A stretch of DNA of 64,000 bases from an uncultured Roseovarius sp. (GTDB lineage Bacteria > Pseudomonadota > Alphaproteobacteria > Rhodobacterales > Rhodobacteraceae). The position numbers and the translations under genes were made by a program. The first letter of the stretch is position 1. Each line of letters opens with the position of its first letter. Location of the stretch: contig CANMFU010000001.1 in assembly GCA_947497295.1 (NCBI GenBank), forward strand, positions 372,001 through 436,000, written 5' to 3'. The notes under the pieces are model-generated. The model worked only from the letters and a program-made list of their open reading frames with translations. It was not told the DNA's origin and did not search any database. Shown here in pieces: positions 19,011 to 28,428 of this stretch.

Positions 19011-19757
19011 ATGACTGACGCATCCAAGCTGCGCCTTGGCGTGAATATTGACCACGTCGCCACGTTGCGTAACGCGCGCGGCGGCGAGGTTCCTTGCCCG
19101 GTGCGCGCGGCGCTGCTGGCGCAGGACGCGGGCGCCGATGGCATCACCGCACATCTTCGCGAGGATCGCAGGCACATCGTCGATGGCGACATCGACGCGC
19201 TCATGGCGGCGCTGTCCGTGCCGCTGAATTTTGAGATGGCCGCGACAGAGGAGATGGCGCAGATCGCCCTGCGCCTGAAACCCCACGCCGTCTGCATCGT
19301 CCCCGAAAAGCGTGAGGAACGCACAACCGAGGGCGGGCTGGACGTGGTGCATAGCGAGGCCAAGCTGGCCGATTACATCGCACCCTTGCGCGAGGCGGGC
19401 TGCCGCGTGTCGATCTTCATCGGTGCCGATGCGGCGCAGATCGACGCCGCCGCGCGCATCGGTGCCGAAGTGATCGAACTGCACACCGGCGCTTATTGTG
19501 ATGCCCATGCCGAAGGGAATTTTGCCGCTCGCGACAGCGAGCTGAAGGCGCTGACCGAAATGGCGACCTATGCGCATGCGCAGGGGCTTGAGGTGCATGC
19601 AGGCCACGGCCTAACTTTTGACACCGTTGCCCCGATCGCGGCACTGCCGGAAGTGCGCGAGTTGAATATCGGCCATTTCCTGATCGGCGAGGCGGTGTTC
19701 ATGGGGCTGGTCCCTGCCATCGCGGAAATGCGCCGCCGGATGGACGCGGCGCGGTGA
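19011..19757 (+). CDS. pdxJ: Pyridoxine 5'-phosphate synthase
   Basis: A 248-residue TIM-barrel enzyme that condenses 3-amino-2-oxopropyl phosphate with deoxyxylulose 5-phosphate to give pyridoxine phosphate. Family blocks seen: [46 protein letters not shown], and [10 protein letters not shown] followed by [17 protein letters not shown]. The ATG at 19011 follows GGGGGACACC. It is the first gene of a coupled run with ABZJ_00895 and acpS, an arrangement like the pdxJ-acpS pairing of many proteobacteria. Confidence 0.97.
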   Translation: MTDASKLRLGVNIDHVATLRNARGGEVPCPVRAALLAQDAGADGITAHLREDRRHIVDGDIDALMAALSVPLNFEMAATEEMAQIALRLKPHAVCIVPEKREERTTEGGLDVVHSEAKLADYIAPLREAGCRVSIFIGADAAQIDAAARIGAEVIELHTGAYCDAHAEGNFAARDSELKALTEMATYAHAQGLEVHAGHGLTFDTVAPIAALPEVRELNIGHFLIGEAVFMGLVPAIAEMRRRMDAAR

Positions 19758-20197
19758 ATTATCCGCGTTATACGGCCGTCTTTCTGGGCATGGCCATTGG
19801 TGTGGCGCTGATCGTCATGGCGGCAAATGCATGGTTCGATGCGGGCCTTGGCTCTTCCGCGCAGCTTTTGGTGCCTGCCATGGTCGCGGCCTTGATCGAA
19901 GGGCGCGCTTTTGTGCGCGATGAGGGGCGCAAGCCCAACATGGCAGAGGCGTGGAACTTTGCCCTTTTGGCAACGGGGCTGGCGGTGGTTCTGAACGTCG
20001 CGATCAGCTACGGGATGACTGCACTGGCGCCTGAATTTGCCAAGCTGACCATCGCGGAATTCGGATCGCGCCAGTTTCTGATCCTTCTGGCGCTTTATGC
20101 GCTGGGCTATCTTATGTCGAACCGCTTCTTTCTAAGCATCGGCGCCCGCAGCGAGCAGGACGCCATCATCCGCCGGGACGGTGTGGACAAACCGTGA
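19754..20197 (+). CDS. ABZJ_00895 family membrane protein
   Basis: A 147-residue membrane protein with four hydrophobic helices (about residues 5-27, 36-48, 68-90 and 108-128) and a charged loop [17 protein letters not shown] between helices two and three, the pattern of the ABZJ_00895 family. Start GTG at 19754 overlaps the pdxJ stop (GTGA), and its own stop overlaps the acpS start the same way. The function is unknown. The position between pdxJ and acpS suggests it is only co-expressed with them. Confidence 0.75.
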   Translation: MNYPRYTAVFLGMAIGVALIVMAANAWFDAGLGSSAQLLVPAMVAALIEGRAFVRDEGRKPNMAEAWNFALLATGLAVVLNVAISYGMTALAPEFAKLTIAEFGSRQFLILLALYALGYLMSNRFFLSIGARSEQDAIIRRDGVDKP

Positions 20198-20616
20198 TCC
20201 TTGGCATCGGCACCGATCTGGCCAACATCGAGCGGATCGCCCGCACGCTGGACCGTTTCGGCGACAGGTTTCGCAACCGCGTTTTCACCGAAACCGAGCA
20301 ACGCAAGGCCGAGTCCCGCGCTGACACTCCTGGCACCTACGCCAAACGCTGGGCCGCCAAGGAGGCTTGCTCCAAGGCGCTGGGCACCGGCCTGCGTATG
20401 GGCATCGCTTGGAAGGACATGGCCGTCAGCAACTTGCCCACCGGCCAGCCGGTGATGGAGGTCACGGGCTGGGCGGCAGACCGCCTTGCGCAGATGACGC
20501 CGCCGGGCCATGCGGCGATCATCCACGTCACACTAACGGACGACCACCCCTGGGCTCAGGCTTTTGTCGTGATCGAGGCGCGGCCACTTGCGCCTGCGCG
20601 CGATGCGCCGGGTTGA
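20194..20616 (+). CDS. acpS: Holo-[acyl-carrier-protein] synthase
   Basis: A 140-residue phosphopantetheinyl transferase that activates acyl carrier protein. The Mg-binding residues are Asp8 in [15 protein letters not shown] and Glu57 in [16 protein letters not shown], both family signatures. Its start GTG overlaps the preceding stop codon (GTGA). It is followed at 68 bp by lepB, with its own ribosome site. Confidence 0.96.
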   Translation: MILGIGTDLANIERIARTLDRFGDRFRNRVFTETEQRKAESRADTPGTYAKRWAAKEACSKALGTGLRMGIAWKDMAVSNLPTGQPVMEVTGWAADRLAQMTPPGHAAIIHVTLTDDHPWAQAFVVIEARPLAPARDAPG

Positions 20617-20684
20617 CTTGGCCCGCCCCCGCGCCCATGAAGCGGCACACGTCATAGACCCAATTGTATAGGCGGAGACCGCGC

Positions 20685-21515
20685 ATGGCATCCGAGGCCA
20701 AGACTGGCAATCCCATCATCGAGACGATCAAGACGGTGGTGTTCGCCCTGCTGATCGCCGGCATTTTCCGCACACTTTTCTTTCAACCGTTCTGGATTCC
20801 GTCCGGGTCGATGAAGGACACGCTGCTGATCGGTGATTTCCTTTTCGTCAACAAGATGGCTTACGGCTATTCCTACGCGTCCTGCCCATCGATCAAATTC
20901 GGCCCGATTGATGTCGATGCCGAAGATATCTGCGGCTTTCTGGACGGCGACAACACCCGGCTCTGGGGCTCTGAGCCCGAGCGCGGCGATATCATCGTCT
21001 TCCGCCATCCCGTCAATCACAGCGATTTCATCAAGCGTCTGATCGGGATGCCGGGTGACACGGTTCAGATGATTGATGGTGTCGTGCAGATCAACGGCAC
21101 CCCGGTCAAGCTGGAGAATGCGGGCAGTTTCGACGAAGTCTACGAGAGCCAAGGATCGATGAACAGCCGCCCGCGCTGTGAAAACGGTGTCGTAGGCGAG
21201 GGGGCGACATGCTCCAAATCGCGGCAGATCGAGACGTTGCCGAATGGCCGGTCGCATAACGTGCTCAATATCGCCGATCAACGCTCGGACGATACCGGCG
21301 TGTTCACCGTGCCGGAGGGGCATTATTTCTTCATGGGCGACAACCGAGACAATTCCACCGACAGCCGCTATCCCCAGACGGTCGGCGGCGTGGGGTTCGT
21401 GCCCTATGAGAATCTGATCGGGCGCGCCAACCGCGTGATCTTCTCTTCGGCGGGTAAATCCATGCTCTATTTCTGGACATGGCGCAGCGACCGCTTCTTC
21501 AAGGGGCTCGATTGA
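20685..21515 (+). CDS. lepB: Signal peptidase I
   Basis: A 276-residue inner-membrane serine protease that removes signal peptides. One N-terminal membrane helix (residues 12-30) is followed by the catalytic Ser42 in [10 protein letters not shown] and Lys117 in [11 protein letters not shown]. The [17 protein letters not shown] box near the end is a family signature. The region between, with several Cys (CPSIKFG, RCENGV, TCSKSR), is an insertion typical of alphaproteobacterial LepB. The ATG at 20685 has a GGCGGAG site. Confidence 0.97.
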   Translation: MASEAKTGNPIIETIKTVVFALLIAGIFRTLFFQPFWIPSGSMKDTLLIGDFLFVNKMAYGYSYASCPSIKFGPIDVDAEDICGFLDGDNTRLWGSEPERGDIIVFRHPVNHSDFIKRLIGMPGDTVQMIDGVVQINGTPVKLENAGSFDEVYESQGSMNSRPRCENGVVGEGATCSKSRQIETLPNGRSHNVLNIADQRSDDTGVFTVPEGHYFFMGDNRDNSTDSRYPQTVGGVGFVPYENLIGRANRVIFSSAGKSMLYFWTWRSDRFFKGLD

Positions 21516-22198
21516 AACTATCCGCAGAACTCAAGGCTTTCGCGGCGCGCCTCGGGCATGACTTTGCCTGTCCTGCGCTGCTGATCGAGGCTGTGACGCA
21601 CCCGTCCATGTCGTCGGTGGGCCGGTCTGACAACCAGCGGCTGGAGTTTCTGGGCGACCGCGTGCTGGGTCTTGTGATGGCCGAGGCGCTGCTGGCGCAT
21701 GATCCGACCGCCGCCGAGGGCCTGCTGGCGCCGCGTTTCAACGCGCTGGTGCGCAAGGAGGCCTGCGCGGCCGTCGCGCGCGAGATTGACCTGGGCGCGG
21801 TGCTGAAACTGGGCCGCTCCGAAATGCTGTCGGGCGGGCGCCGCAAAGAGGCGCTGTTGGGCGATGCGATGGAGGCGGTGATTGCCGCCGTCTATCAGGA
21901 CGCAGGGTTCGAGGCGGCGCGGCATGTCATAATGGCCCATTGGGCCCCGCGTATAGAGGCGGTCGAACAGGATGCGCGCGATCCCAAGACGGCCCTGCAG
22001 GAATGGGCCCAAGCGCGCGGCATGCCGCCGCCGCGCTACGTCCAGATCGCCCGGAGCGGACCTGACCACGCGCCGCTGTTCACGATAGCCGCGCAGCTTG
22101 AGAACGGGATCGAAGAGAAAGCCACGGCAGGCTCTAAGCGTCAGGCCGAACAGGTTGCAGCCAAGGCGTTGATGCACCGTCTTCAAGACGGCGCATAG
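21512..22198 (+). CDS. rnc: Ribonuclease III
   Basis: A 228-residue double-strand RNA endonuclease for rRNA and mRNA processing. The catalytic signature [14 protein letters not shown] is at residues 41-54 with its acidic residues intact, and a second acidic site follows in [12 protein letters not shown]. The C-terminal dsRNA-binding domain runs from [10 protein letters not shown] to KALMHRL. The start is a TTG at 21512 that overlaps the lepB stop (TTGA), giving [10 protein letters not shown]. The longer frame inside lepB is not used. Confidence 0.95.
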   Translation: MKLSAELKAFAARLGHDFACPALLIEAVTHPSMSSVGRSDNQRLEFLGDRVLGLVMAEALLAHDPTAAEGLLAPRFNALVRKEACAAVAREIDLGAVLKLGRSEMLSGGRRKEALLGDAMEAVIAAVYQDAGFEAARHVIMAHWAPRIEAVEQDARDPKTALQEWAQARGMPPPRYVQIARSGPDHAPLFTIAAQLENGIEEKATAGSKRQAEQVAAKALMHRLQDGA

Positions 22199-22293
22199 GC
22201 GCCGACGGGAACATCTCTGCGCCGCTGCACCCTCTGGGCAAGCGCGCGCCAATCGGTTAGGTCTGCAGCTTGCAACCGATGGAACACAGCCAC

Positions 22294-23199
22294 ATGAGCA
22301 CACGCGCCGGATTCGTAGCCCTGATCGGAGAGCCGAACGCAGGAAAATCGACCCTGCTGAACCGCATGGTCGGCGCCAAGGTCAGCATCGTCACCCACAA
22401 GGTGCAGACGACGCGCGCCCGCATCCGCGGCGTCGCCATCGAGGGCGACGCACAGCTGGTGTTTGTCGACACGCCGGGCCTGTTCAAACCGCGCCGCAGG
22501 CTAGACCGCGCCATGGTCGCCGCCGCTTGGGGCGGTGCTGCCGATGCCGATGTCGTCGTCCTGCTGATCGAGGCAAATCGCGGCATCACCGATGGGGTCA
22601 AAGCTATCCTCGAAAACCTCGGCGATGTGACGAAGGGCCGCAAAGTGGCGCTGGCGATCAACAAGATCGACCGCGTGCAGTCTCCCGTCCTGCTGGCGCT
22701 GGCAAAGGACATGAATGATCGTTTTGATTTTATGGAAACCTTCATGATCTCCGCCGAAAAGGGCCACGGCGTCGACGCCCTGCGCCAATGGCTGGCGGAT
22801 CAACTGCCCGAAGGTCCGTGGCTCTATCCCGAGGATCAGATTGCCGATCTGCCGCTGCGGATGATCGCCGCTGAAATCACGCGAGAGAAACTGACCCTGC
22901 GCCTGCATCAGGAATTGCCTTACCAGCTGACTGTCGAGACGGAGAACTGGGAAGAACGCGATGACGGATCGGCGCGCATAGATCAGTTGGTCTACGTCAT
23001 GCGCGATGGCCATAAGGGCATAGTCCTGGGCCACAAGGGCGAGACGATCAAACAGATCGGCGCCGCCTCGCGCGCCGAACTGGAGGAATTTCTTGGCCGC
23101 CGCGTCCACCTTTTTCTTCAGATCAAGGTGCGGCCCAACTGGCTGGAAGAGGCCGAGCGTTATTCGGAGATGGGCCTGAATTTCAAAGACGGCAATTGA
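22294..23199 (+). CDS. era: GTPase Era
   Basis: A 301-residue GTPase that binds the 3' end of 16S rRNA and helps mature the 30S subunit. G1 is GEPNAGKST (residues 12-20), G3 is DTPG in VDTPGLFKPRR, and G4 is NKID. The C-terminal KH domain has GHKGETIKQIGAASRAELE. Start ATG at 22294 (MSTRAGFVALIG) is preferred over an in-frame ATG 15 bp upstream. It follows rnc by 95 bp, the common rnc-era pairing. Confidence 0.96.
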   Translation: MSTRAGFVALIGEPNAGKSTLLNRMVGAKVSIVTHKVQTTRARIRGVAIEGDAQLVFVDTPGLFKPRRRLDRAMVAAAWGGAADADVVVLLIEANRGITDGVKAILENLGDVTKGRKVALAINKIDRVQSPVLLALAKDMNDRFDFMETFMISAEKGHGVDALRQWLADQLPEGPWLYPEDQIADLPLRMIAAEITREKLTLRLHQELPYQLTVETENWEERDDGSARIDQLVYVMRDGHKGIVLGHKGETIKQIGAASRAELEEFLGRRVHLFLQIKVRPNWLEEAERYSEMGLNFKDGN

Positions 23200-23254
23200 T
23201 GCACGCTTCCACCTTGCACCTCCCCTTGAATACTCAAATTCGACGGCCAGCGTG

Positions 23255-23584
23255 ATGCGCCTGACCGCAGAGTTCTGGGTGCATGCCTATCTCTCCCGCC
23301 TGCGCGGAATGGAGATACCCGCCTTTGTCACCGCGCATGGCGATGACGGCTCGGGCGCTGTTTTGGTCAAGCTCAATACGCTGGACGGGCAGGCGGCAGC
23401 ATACCAACGCAGCTTTGATCTGATGAGCGGCGCGCGCAAATGGGATACTCTGATCGAGGGCGCCGAACCTGATGTCGACGCTGCCATCGCGCGACAGCGC
23501 GGATTTGATCCCGATTTGTGGGTGATCGAAGTCGAGGATCGTTCAGGACGGCATTTGCTGGATCAGCCCGGCCTTGCAGACTGA
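23255..23584 (+). CDS. DUF1491 family protein
   Basis: A 109-residue soluble protein of the DUF1491 family, found mainly in alphaproteobacteria. The characteristic pattern is LTAEFWVHAYLSRL at the N-terminus, GSGAVLVKLNTLDG in the middle and RGFDPDLWVIEVEDR near the end. ATG 23255 is chosen over the GTG three bases upstream by family comparison. The function is unknown. It sits between era and recO, as it commonly does in this order, so it is probably co-expressed with ribosome-maturation and repair genes. Confidence 0.88.
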   Translation: MRLTAEFWVHAYLSRLRGMEIPAFVTAHGDDGSGAVLVKLNTLDGQAAAYQRSFDLMSGARKWDTLIEGAEPDVDAAIARQRGFDPDLWVIEVEDRSGRHLLDQPGLAD

Positions 23585-23642
23585 CGCATATACCTTAGCT
23601 TGGCACCATGCGCGCCGTCGCGCGCGGCAGGGGTAGGCTGCG

Positions 23643-24392
23643 ATGGAATGGCGCGATCAAGGTATTTTGTTGTCTGCGCGCCCGCACGGTGAAAGCGCCG
23701 CAATCATTGATGTCCTGACCCCTCAGAGGGGCCGTCATTCGGGGATTGTGCGCGGCGGCGCATCGCGAAAACTGGCGCCAATCCTGCAACCCGGTGCGCA
23801 GCTGGACCTGTCTTGGCGGGCCCGACTAGAGGACCATCTGGGTGCCTTCACGGTCGAACCTGTACGTTCGCGTGCGGCGCTGGTGATGGATGACCGGCTG
23901 GCGCTGGCGGGGTTGAATGCCGTGACGGCCTTGTTGCTTTTTGCGTTGCCTGAACGCGAGGCTCATGCAGATCTCTACCGGCGAACGGAAACGTTGTTGG
24001 ATCTGATGGGCGCGCGGGATGTCTGGCCACTGGCCTACTTGCGCTGGGAAATGGCGCTGCTTCAGGATTTGGGATTTGGCCTCGATCTGTCGGCTTGCGC
24101 TGTGCGCGGGGCGCGCGCAAATGATCTCAGCTATGTGTCGCCGCGCAGCGGGCGGGCGGTGTCCCGCGCAGGGGCAGGCGATTGGGCCGATCGCCTGCTG
24201 CCTCTGCCGGCCTGTATGTTGGGCCATGGGCGCGCGCCAGATGCCGAGATCGCCGAGGGACTGCGCACCACAGGGTATTTTCTGCACAACCGACTGGCGC
24301 CAGAACTGGGAGGCAATCCCCTGCCAGAGGCGCGCGCGCGGTTCATCGCGCGCTTTGATGCACGCGCTGTGGGCGCCGCGGATGGTGATTGA
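23643..24392 (+). CDS. recO: DNA repair protein RecO
   Basis: A 249-residue RecF-pathway protein that loads RecA onto SSB-coated DNA and anneals strands. The N-terminal OB fold starts [20 protein letters not shown], with [14 protein letters not shown] as the basic strand. The helical C-terminal domain follows. The zinc-binding cysteines of some RecO proteins are not all present, as in other alphaproteobacterial members. The stop codon TGA at 24390-24392 overlaps the first bases of a dispersed repeat. Confidence 0.94.
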   Translation: MEWRDQGILLSARPHGESAAIIDVLTPQRGRHSGIVRGGASRKLAPILQPGAQLDLSWRARLEDHLGAFTVEPVRSRAALVMDDRLALAGLNAVTALLLFALPEREAHADLYRRTETLLDLMGARDVWPLAYLRWEMALLQDLGFGLDLSACAVRGARANDLSYVSPRSGRAVSRAGAGDWADRLLPLPACMLGHGRAPDAEIAEGLRTTGYFLHNRLAPELGGNPLPEARARFIARFDARAVGAADGD

Positions 24393-24414
24393 GTATTTTA
24401 GGAAAGATGAAAGC
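24391..24414 (+). repeat. Dispersed 3'-end repeat, copy 2
   Basis: GAGTATTTTAGGAAAGATGA followed by AAGC starts within the recO stop codon and reads in the recO direction. It is the most divergent of the five copies, with GGAAAG in place of CCAAG. Confidence 0.65.
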
Positions 24415-24424
24415 AGGTTGTGAT

Positions 24425-25123
24425 TTAGCCTGAAAGCGGTGTCCGCTGGATCAGGTGGAAATGGCCAACGGCATCTTCGCCGACGAGGCTGAGTGCGTCC
24501 ATGGTGAAGGGGCGTGGCAGGAGCGGGGAGAGAGCCGGGCTGAGGGCGGCATGAGCTTGGACAATCTTCGCGCGGGGATGTTTGCCGGTCAGGGTCATGT
24601 GCCAGCGAAAGCGGTCCATGACATGGGGGTATCCCCAGCGATGAAGGAGGTCTATTTGGGCCGCATCAAGAGCGGGGCTGGCATGCCGCGCGATCTCGGC
24701 CTCTGTTGCGGGCGCACGAAAATTGTCGAACGCGCGCACGACCTCCGCCGCGAGAAGGCTGAATGCGGTCGCATCGCCATCCGGCACCAGCGTGAGAAAT
24801 CGCCCGAGTTGCTGCAGCTTTAGTCCGGCGACACCGGCGGGCGCACGCGCGGCGCAGAATGTGACAAAGGCTGCGATGAGCTCCGCCTGGGAGCGATCCG
24901 CCGTGAGGCGGAACGGCGGCTTGATCGTGGCGTGAAACCCGTAGCGGCGGGGCGCACGCGTCAGGACATCCATGGGAAGCGGCAGATCTGGCATGTCCAG
25001 CCCTTGCGCCGGAGGCCGCCCAGCTGCGATGTCCCATCCGAGCCATTCGGCGCCAAACCGCTCCAGCGGGCCGGGCGGAGGGGTAAAATAGATCGCGTAG
25101 CGCAGAAAAGTCTTGGCGGGCAT
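24425..25123 (-). CDS. DUF1045 protein, 2H-phosphoesterase-like (phosphonate-associated family)
   Basis: A 232-residue protein of the DUF1045 family, a member of the 2H phosphoesterase superfamily often found with phosphonate (phn) genes. The two H-x-T motifs expected to form the active site are present: GFHATIKPPF and RWHMTLTGKH. No phn genes are in this window, so the phosphonate link is only by family. ATG 25123 (MPAKTFLRYAIYF) is preferred, with a GTG at 25141 possible; both ribosome sites are weak. It would act on a cyclic or 2',3'-type phosphodiester substrate. Confidence 0.83.
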   Translation of the reverse strand: MPAKTFLRYAIYFTPPPGPLERFGAEWLGWDIAAGRPPAQGLDMPDLPLPMDVLTRAPRRYGFHATIKPPFRLTADRSQAELIAAFVTFCAARAPAGVAGLKLQQLGRFLTLVPDGDATAFSLLAAEVVRAFDNFRAPATEAEIARHASPALDAAQIDLLHRWGYPHVMDRFRWHMTLTGKHPRAKIVQAHAALSPALSPLLPRPFTMDALSLVGEDAVGHFHLIQRTPLSG

Positions 25124-25307
25124 GAGGCGGGTTTCTTTCACGGGACTGCAGGGCGCACATTGTCATGCATATCGAGATCGCGACGCCAATGCTAATGCAC
25201 CGCTTTAGCGGGCTGGCAGGCGGCCCACTTGAAGTGTGGGCGATCTGGCTGCGAGCGACAAACGCTATGATAGTAGTGCCGGTTTATATGTCCCGCCTGC
25301 GTAATCT

Positions 25308-25586
25308 GTGACGGTTGCAGACGTTTCGCAGATGTTTGTTGTGCGACACGTGTCTTGCGTTGGGCGGGTATACGCCGCGCATGCCATAGAGGTGGGCAAT
25401 GAGGTGGACCGCGCGGCGCCGATGGGGCCGGTTTGCGGCTATGCCTATGCGAGCGCCCTGAATCCGCGCGATTTGCAGGGAGCCGCCAGGCAGAGAAACA
25501 AGCCTTGGCCTTTGGGCAAAGGCTTCAGGAATTCTGGCATTGTGGCGCCGGTGACGTCGGCGATTGCTGTCGACGCATTCCTGTAA
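25308..25586 (+). pseudogene. Remnant of a fumarylacetoacetate hydrolase (FAH) family gene, internally deleted
   Basis: A 92-codon frame joins two pieces of an FAH-family hydrolase. The N-terminal piece has CVGRVYAAHAIEVGNEVDR, matching the family's CVGRNYAxHAxEMGN-DR. About 25425 it jumps to GYAYASALNPRDLQGAARQR and PWPLGKGFRNSGIVAP, matching the GYAVGLDxTRRDLQ and KxFDxSAPI blocks that normally lie some 60 residues later. The intervening segment with the metal-binding glutamates is gone, and the frame stops after VDAFL, where more than 60 residues should remain. It is therefore non-functional. The family cleaves C-C bonds of acylpyruvates such as fumarylpyruvate. Confidence 0.75.
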
Positions 25587-25618
25587 TGCGTGATCGCGCA
25601 ATAAAATACTGTTTCTTT

Positions 25619-25642
25619 GGGTATTTAAACCAAGAAAAAGCC
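25619..25642 (+). repeat. Dispersed 3'-end repeat, copy 3
   Basis: GGGTATTTAAACCAAGAAAA followed by AGCC begins 33 bases after the stop of the FAH remnant, in its sense direction. It differs from the copy at 11132 by only one base over the first 24 positions. Confidence 0.7.
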
Positions 25643-25692
25643 TGCACGAGTAATGCGCAGCACCATGGATTACCACGGTGCCGCACGAAAGT

Positions 25693-27378
25693 TCAGCCCA
25701 GCAGACGGCGGGCGATGACCTGTGCCTGAATTTCGGCTGCGCCCTCAAAAATATTCAGGATGCGCGCGTCGCACAGAATTCGGCTGATCTTGTACTCCAG
25801 CGCAAAGCCATTGCCGCCATGGATTTGCAGGCCGTTATCGGCAGCGGCCCAGGCAACGCGGGCGCCAAGCAACTTGGCCATGCCGGCCTCCACATCGCAG
25901 CGACGGCCCTCGTCCTTTTCCCAAGCGGAAAAATAGGTGAGCTGGCGGGCGACCATGATTTCGACCGCCATCATCGCCAGCTTGCCCGAAACGCGTGGGA
26001 AGGCGATCAGCGACTTGCCGAATTGCTTGCGGTCCTGTGCATATTGCATTGATACATCCAGCGCTGATTGTGCCACCCCGATGGCGCGCGCGGCGGTCTG
26101 AATGCGGGCGGATTCGAACGTCTCCATCAGCTGCTTGAAGCCTTTGCCCTCTTCACCGCCCAAGAGGTTCTGGCCCTTGACGTGGAAATTGTCGAAGGCC
26201 AGTTCGTATTCCTTCATGCCGCGATAGCCCAACACCTCGATCTCGCCGCCGCTCATTCCCTCTGTGGGGAAGGGGGCCGCATCCGTGCCAGGGGTTTTTT
26301 CGGCCAGGAACATCGACAGGCCCTTATGATCTGTGCTGTCCGGATCCGTGCGCGCCAGAAGGGTCATCACATGTGTTCGCGCAGCGTGGGTTATCCACGT
26401 CTTGTTGCCGGTGACGCGATAGTCATCGCCATCCTTCGTCGCGCGGGTACGCAGCGCGCCAAGGTCGGAGCCTGTGTTCGGCTCGGTAAACACTGCCGTC
26501 GGCAGGATTTCGGCACTCGCCAGCTGGGGCAGCCAATGCGCCTTTTGCGCCTCTGTGCCGCCGCAGATGATCAGCTCGGCTGCGATTTCGCTGCGCGTGC
26601 CGAGGCTGCCGACGCCGATATAGCCGCGGCTGAGTTCTTCGGAGACGACGACCATGGACGCCTTGGACAGGCCCAAACCGCCGTATTCCTCAGGAATGGT
26701 CAGGCCGAATACACCCATCTCGGCCAGTTCTTCGATGATTTCCATCGGGATCAGTTCGTCTTTGAGATGCCAGTCATGGGCGTGCGGCTCGACACGATCG
26801 ACAGCGTAGCGGCGGAACTGTTCGCGAATCATTTCCAGTTCTTCGTCCAGACCGGTGCGTCCGACCGTGATTTCCGCGGCGCGCTCCTGCATCAGATGTA
26901 CCAGGCGCGTGCGGGCGGCCTGGCTGTTGCCGTTTTGCGTCAACGCAAGGATCTCGGGCGTCATCATCCCGCGGATGTCGTCCTGGCTGACCCCGATATC
27001 AGTCGTACGCAGCATTTCGCCCTGGCTCATCGGGATCCCGCCGAGGATCTGGGCAAGGTATTCGCCAAATGCGATCTGGTGGATCAGCGCTTCGACTTCG
27101 CTGAATGTGCCCTCTGCTTGCAGGCGGTCTGCCCATGCCTGCATCTGATCCAGCGCTGCGGAATAGGTGGCCAGCCATGCCAGCCCATGTGCTGCGGTCT
27201 GATGCTGCTCGATCAGCGCATTTGAGACGCGGCCTCCCTCGGAAACAAGCGCCTTTACGTTAGATTTTGCGGTCTCCAGCAAGGCTGCGACCGGCGCAAG
27301 GCTGGCGCGGGTTAAATCCGTGAGATTGTCCATAAGTACGGCATGCTCTGTCATGTCAATTTGTCCGTCATGGGCCAT
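25693..27378 (-). CDS. mcd: (2S)-methylsuccinyl-CoA dehydrogenase
   Basis: A 561-residue acyl-CoA dehydrogenase with an N-terminal extension of about 165 residues before the usual core, the size and layout of Mcd from the ethylmalonyl-CoA pathway. The enzyme oxidises methylsuccinyl-CoA to mesaconyl-CoA. Core motifs include FTEPNTGSDLGALRTRA, KTWITHAARTHVMTLLART (flavin-binding region), YAQDRKQFGKSLIAFP, and QIHGGNGFALEYKISRILCD with IFEGAAEIQ. Electrons would go to ETF, which is encoded at 32.6-34.3 kb. Start ATG at 27378 follows AAAGGA. A long-chain or other acyl-CoA dehydrogenase is the alternative, less likely given the extension. Confidence 0.88.
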   Translation of the reverse strand: MAHDGQIDMTEHAVLMDNLTDLTRASLAPVAALLETAKSNVKALVSEGGRVSNALIEQHQTAAHGLAWLATYSAALDQMQAWADRLQAEGTFSEVEALIHQIAFGEYLAQILGGIPMSQGEMLRTTDIGVSQDDIRGMMTPEILALTQNGNSQAARTRLVHLMQERAAEITVGRTGLDEELEMIREQFRRYAVDRVEPHAHDWHLKDELIPMEIIEELAEMGVFGLTIPEEYGGLGLSKASMVVVSEELSRGYIGVGSLGTRSEIAAELIICGGTEAQKAHWLPQLASAEILPTAVFTEPNTGSDLGALRTRATKDGDDYRVTGNKTWITHAARTHVMTLLARTDPDSTDHKGLSMFLAEKTPGTDAAPFPTEGMSGGEIEVLGYRGMKEYELAFDNFHVKGQNLLGGEEGKGFKQLMETFESARIQTAARAIGVAQSALDVSMQYAQDRKQFGKSLIAFPRVSGKLAMMAVEIMVARQLTYFSAWEKDEGRRCDVEAGMAKLLGARVAWAAADNGLQIHGGNGFALEYKISRILCDARILNIFEGAAEIQAQVIARRLLG

Positions 27379-27783
27379 TTTTCGATCCTTTCAAACTTGC
27401 TGACCGTCCTAATCACTTCGCAGGTGCAGCGCAACTATTATACCTTTCGGCTAGTCATTTTGGATTTATCTTGCGTGACATTTTTCCACAGCGAGTGGAT
27501 TTAGTTTGATACTTCGGGACGGCGGATCATATTAGCCATTCGCAAATGTAGGGGCGCGAGATGCAGCAGGTAATGCGCGAATCACAGCCCATTACCTTCC
27601 AGAGCGAAGCGTTGACGGCAGGGGATCGCAGGTGCTTTTCTGGCCAAATCGTCTTGTGCCTGCAGATATTCGCCGCTTTTGTCACGGCTGTGGCGCGCTT
27701 TGTGGTTTTGTTTCCGCGCTTTGCGCATATACTGTCCCGGCAGCATCGCCTGTGAGAAGCACTGGACCAAGGGGACTTTGCCG
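27379..27783. other. 405-bp divergent intergenic region between mcd and ihfB
   Basis: No gene is supported here. It contains the candidate mcd -10 element on the minus strand and, on the plus strand, TATACT at 27728-27733 about 50 bp before ihfB, which may be the ihfB -10 although no strong -35 precedes it. A short open frame of 64 codons in between lacks protein-like character. Confidence 0.5.
27437..27442 (-). promoter_or_regulatory. Candidate -10 element for mcd
   Basis: The minus strand reads TATAAT here, about 60 bp upstream of the mcd start. No good -35 hexamer is found at 16-18 bp spacing (ATCCAA at 17), so an activator or non-standard -35 would be needed. Prediction from sequence only. 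Confidence 0.35.
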
Positions 27784-28065
27784 ATGATCCGATCGGAGTT
27801 GATTCAAAAGATTGCCGATGAAAATCCTCATCTGTACCAACGGGATGTCGAGCGGATCGTGAACACGGTGTTCAACGAGATCACCGACGCCATGGCGTCA
27901 GGCAATCGAGTGGAGTTGCGCGGCTTTGGCGCCTTTACTGTAAAAAAGCGGGATGCGCGATTGGGACGGAACCCGCGCACCGGCGAATCCGTTCCTGTCG
28001 AGGAAAAACACGTGCCCTTCTTCAAGACAGGCAAGCTCCTTCGGGACCGACTGAACGGAAAGTAA
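27784..28065 (+). CDS. ihfB: Integration host factor subunit beta
   Basis: A 93-residue HU/IHF-family DNA-bending protein. The start ATG at 27784 follows AAGGGGAC. Family hallmarks are [17 protein letters not shown], then [14 protein letters not shown] and the DNA-intercalating arm [12 protein letters not shown] with its proline. With IHF alpha it forms the heterodimer that bends DNA at promoters, origins and recombination sites. It is 3 bp from the LapA-domain gene, a common proteobacterial arrangement (ihfB-lapA). Confidence 0.96.
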   Translation: MIRSELIQKIADENPHLYQRDVERIVNTVFNEITDAMASGNRVELRGFGAFTVKKRDARLGRNPRTGESVPVEEKHVPFFKTGKLLRDRLNGK

Positions 28066-28068
28066 ACC

Positions 28069-28419
28069 ATGCGCTATCTTCGCTATATTTCCATCGCCAT
28101 ATTCGCGATGGCCCTGATCCTTATTGCGCTTGCAAACCGAAGCATGGTGCAGGTGCGGCTGGTTCCGGATGAATTGACCGGGTTCACTGCGCTGAACCCC
28201 GCACAGGAAGTGCCGCTGTTTGTGGTCATCTTCGGCGGAATTCTGGCGGGCCTGGTCCTGGGTTTTATCTGGGAATGGATTCGCGAGTCGGGCGAGCGGG
28301 CTGCCGCTGCGCGGCAGACGCGGGAAATGGCCCGCCTTCGCGCCGAAATCAAGCGCCTTAAGCGGGACAAGCATGAGGGCAAAGACGAGGTGATCGCCCT
28401 TCTGGATGACGGTCGCTGA
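28069..28419 (+). CDS. LapA domain (DUF1049) membrane protein
   Basis: A 116-residue protein with two membrane helices (residues 4-22 and 49-70) separated by a short periplasmic loop, followed by a basic coiled-coil tail (RQTREMARLRAEIKRLKRDK). This is the lipopolysaccharide-assembly LapA-type layout, in which the protein works with LapB in control of LPS synthesis in enterics. Whether that role holds in Rhodobacterales is not known, and no lapB is adjacent. It follows ihfB by 3 bp and precedes trpF by 9 bp. Confidence 0.85.
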   Translation: MRYLRYISIAIFAMALILIALANRSMVQVRLVPDELTGFTALNPAQEVPLFVVIFGGILAGLVLGFIWEWIRESGERAAAARQTREMARLRAEIKRLKRDKHEGKDEVIALLDDGR

Positions 28420-28428
28420 GTCGGCGCC

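Larger units (their letters stand above)
25142..25692. other. 550-bp convergent-side gap holding an FAH remnant and a repeat
   Basis: Between the DUF1045 start and the mcd stop there is no intact gene. The first 165 bp show no coding signal or clear promoter. The FAH-family remnant follows, then the third copy of the dispersed repeat at 25619-25642 and about 50 bp of unassigned sequence before mcd. The region looks like a site of gene loss. Confidence 0.6.

Noticed and set aside
23222..23240. Sixth copy of the dispersed repeat (GAGTATTC on the minus strand)
   Set aside because: Only the first seven bases match, the CCAAGA part is missing, and it is not after a stop codon in sense, so it is probably chance.
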